Below are positions 63,735 through 64,000 of a DNA stretch of 64,000 nucleotides, piece by piece. The notes beneath the pieces were generated by a model. It was not told where the DNA came from, did not search any database, and saw only the letters and a program-made list of their open reading frames with translations. Position numbers and translations under genes: made by a program. The DNA comes from Pelobates cultripes (lineage: Eukaryota > Chordata > Amphibia > Anura > Pelobatidae): contig OW240912.1 of assembly GCA_933207985.1 (NCBI GenBank), positions 230,777,619-230,841,618 on the forward strand. Reading direction: 5' to 3'. Position 1 is the stretch's first letter, and every line of letters starts with the position of its first letter.

Positions 63735-64000
63735 CTCAAAATGGAGTTCTTACATACTAAAATTATGGTCTCTCTCTGTGTTTCTATGTTAAATGTGAAG
63801 GCTTGGCCTGCAGTTGTGGGAGGGGCATGTTAACCTATTTAAACCCCCTCCTCACCTTCCTCAGTCCTGTTTCTGTTTTGACGTTTTGCATGTCGGGTCG
63901 TCCTTCCTCTCCTTTCCGGCTCCTCGCTCTTTACATGGGGTCTCCGTGCTTGGCGCTCATGTCTCGGGTCTCGGGGGAGGGGGGGGGGTGTTGTCTCCGC
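63735..64000 (+). promoter_or_regulatory. TATA-like region at the window edge
   Basis: GGGAGGGGCATGTTAACCTA, TTTAAACCCCCTCC at about 63821-63852 gives a GC-rich box next to a TATA-like TATTTAAA. It is followed by a pyrimidine-rich, GC-rich leader (63855-64000). It could be the 5' end of an LTR or another repeat that continues beyond the window. No coding start is seen. Confidence 0.3.

Overview
This window looks like a gene desert from a large, repeat-rich vertebrate genome. The repeat families (CR1/Rex1- and L2-type LINEs, DIRS, many 8-bp-target-site hAT elements, Tc1/mariner pieces, TTAA-flanked MITEs, foldback elements and very long CA/TG microsatellites) resemble frog (anuran) DNA most closely. 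The species cannot be named from the sequence. I see no host protein-coding exon, no intact gene, no tRNA gene and no CRISPR array. Every recognisable coding stretch belongs to a decayed mobile element.

Layout. 1-3.6 kb: a frameshifted CR1/Rex1-type LINE and an L1-like retrocopy with poly(A) and target-site duplication. 4.9-16.3 kb: Tc1/mariner pieces, a TA-flanked MITE, two non-autonomous hATs (one inside a Tc1-like element) and stretches with nothing recognisable. 16.3-32.1 kb: one reverse-strand LINE split by stacked insertions. These are a mariner element holding a 5.6-kb hAT, which holds another LINE, which holds another hAT; a 3.9-kb long-inverted-repeat element; a second LINE fragment; and a Ty3/gypsy-like element inserted in ORF1. 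32.1-36.3 kb: an L2-like fragment and MITEs. 36.9-47.1 kb: a second copy of the 5.6-kb hAT family, a near-identical 2,588-bp tandem duplication of its 5' half, and a further hAT with another transposon inside. 48.1-54.3 kb: a terminal-inverted-repeat element cut by a microsatellite-filled hAT, a DIRS tyrosine-recombinase remnant, and another microsatellite-filled hAT. 55.6-64 kb: a possible LINE tail, palindromic foldback elements, Tc1 fragments, MITEs and a hairpin/promoter cluster.

Most striking observations. (1) A roughly 337-bp piece of 18S ribosomal RNA sequence lies antisense inside the transposase region of the hAT at 16741-22317, and an overlapping 18S piece lies in the related hAT at 36881-41490. 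(2) A short module, CACTGGACC(A/C)CCAGG with a splice-donor-like GGTA(A/G)G nearby, recurs in several transposons whose termini are unrelated. (3) The insertions in the LINE at 16-32 kb can be ordered from target-site duplications and from reading frames that resume across them.

Together the elements give a relative history of insertions rather than a working pathway. Possible remaining function is limited to promoter-like 5' regions of hAT elements (TATA, CCAAT and GC boxes) and to hairpins that could give small RNAs; both are inferences.
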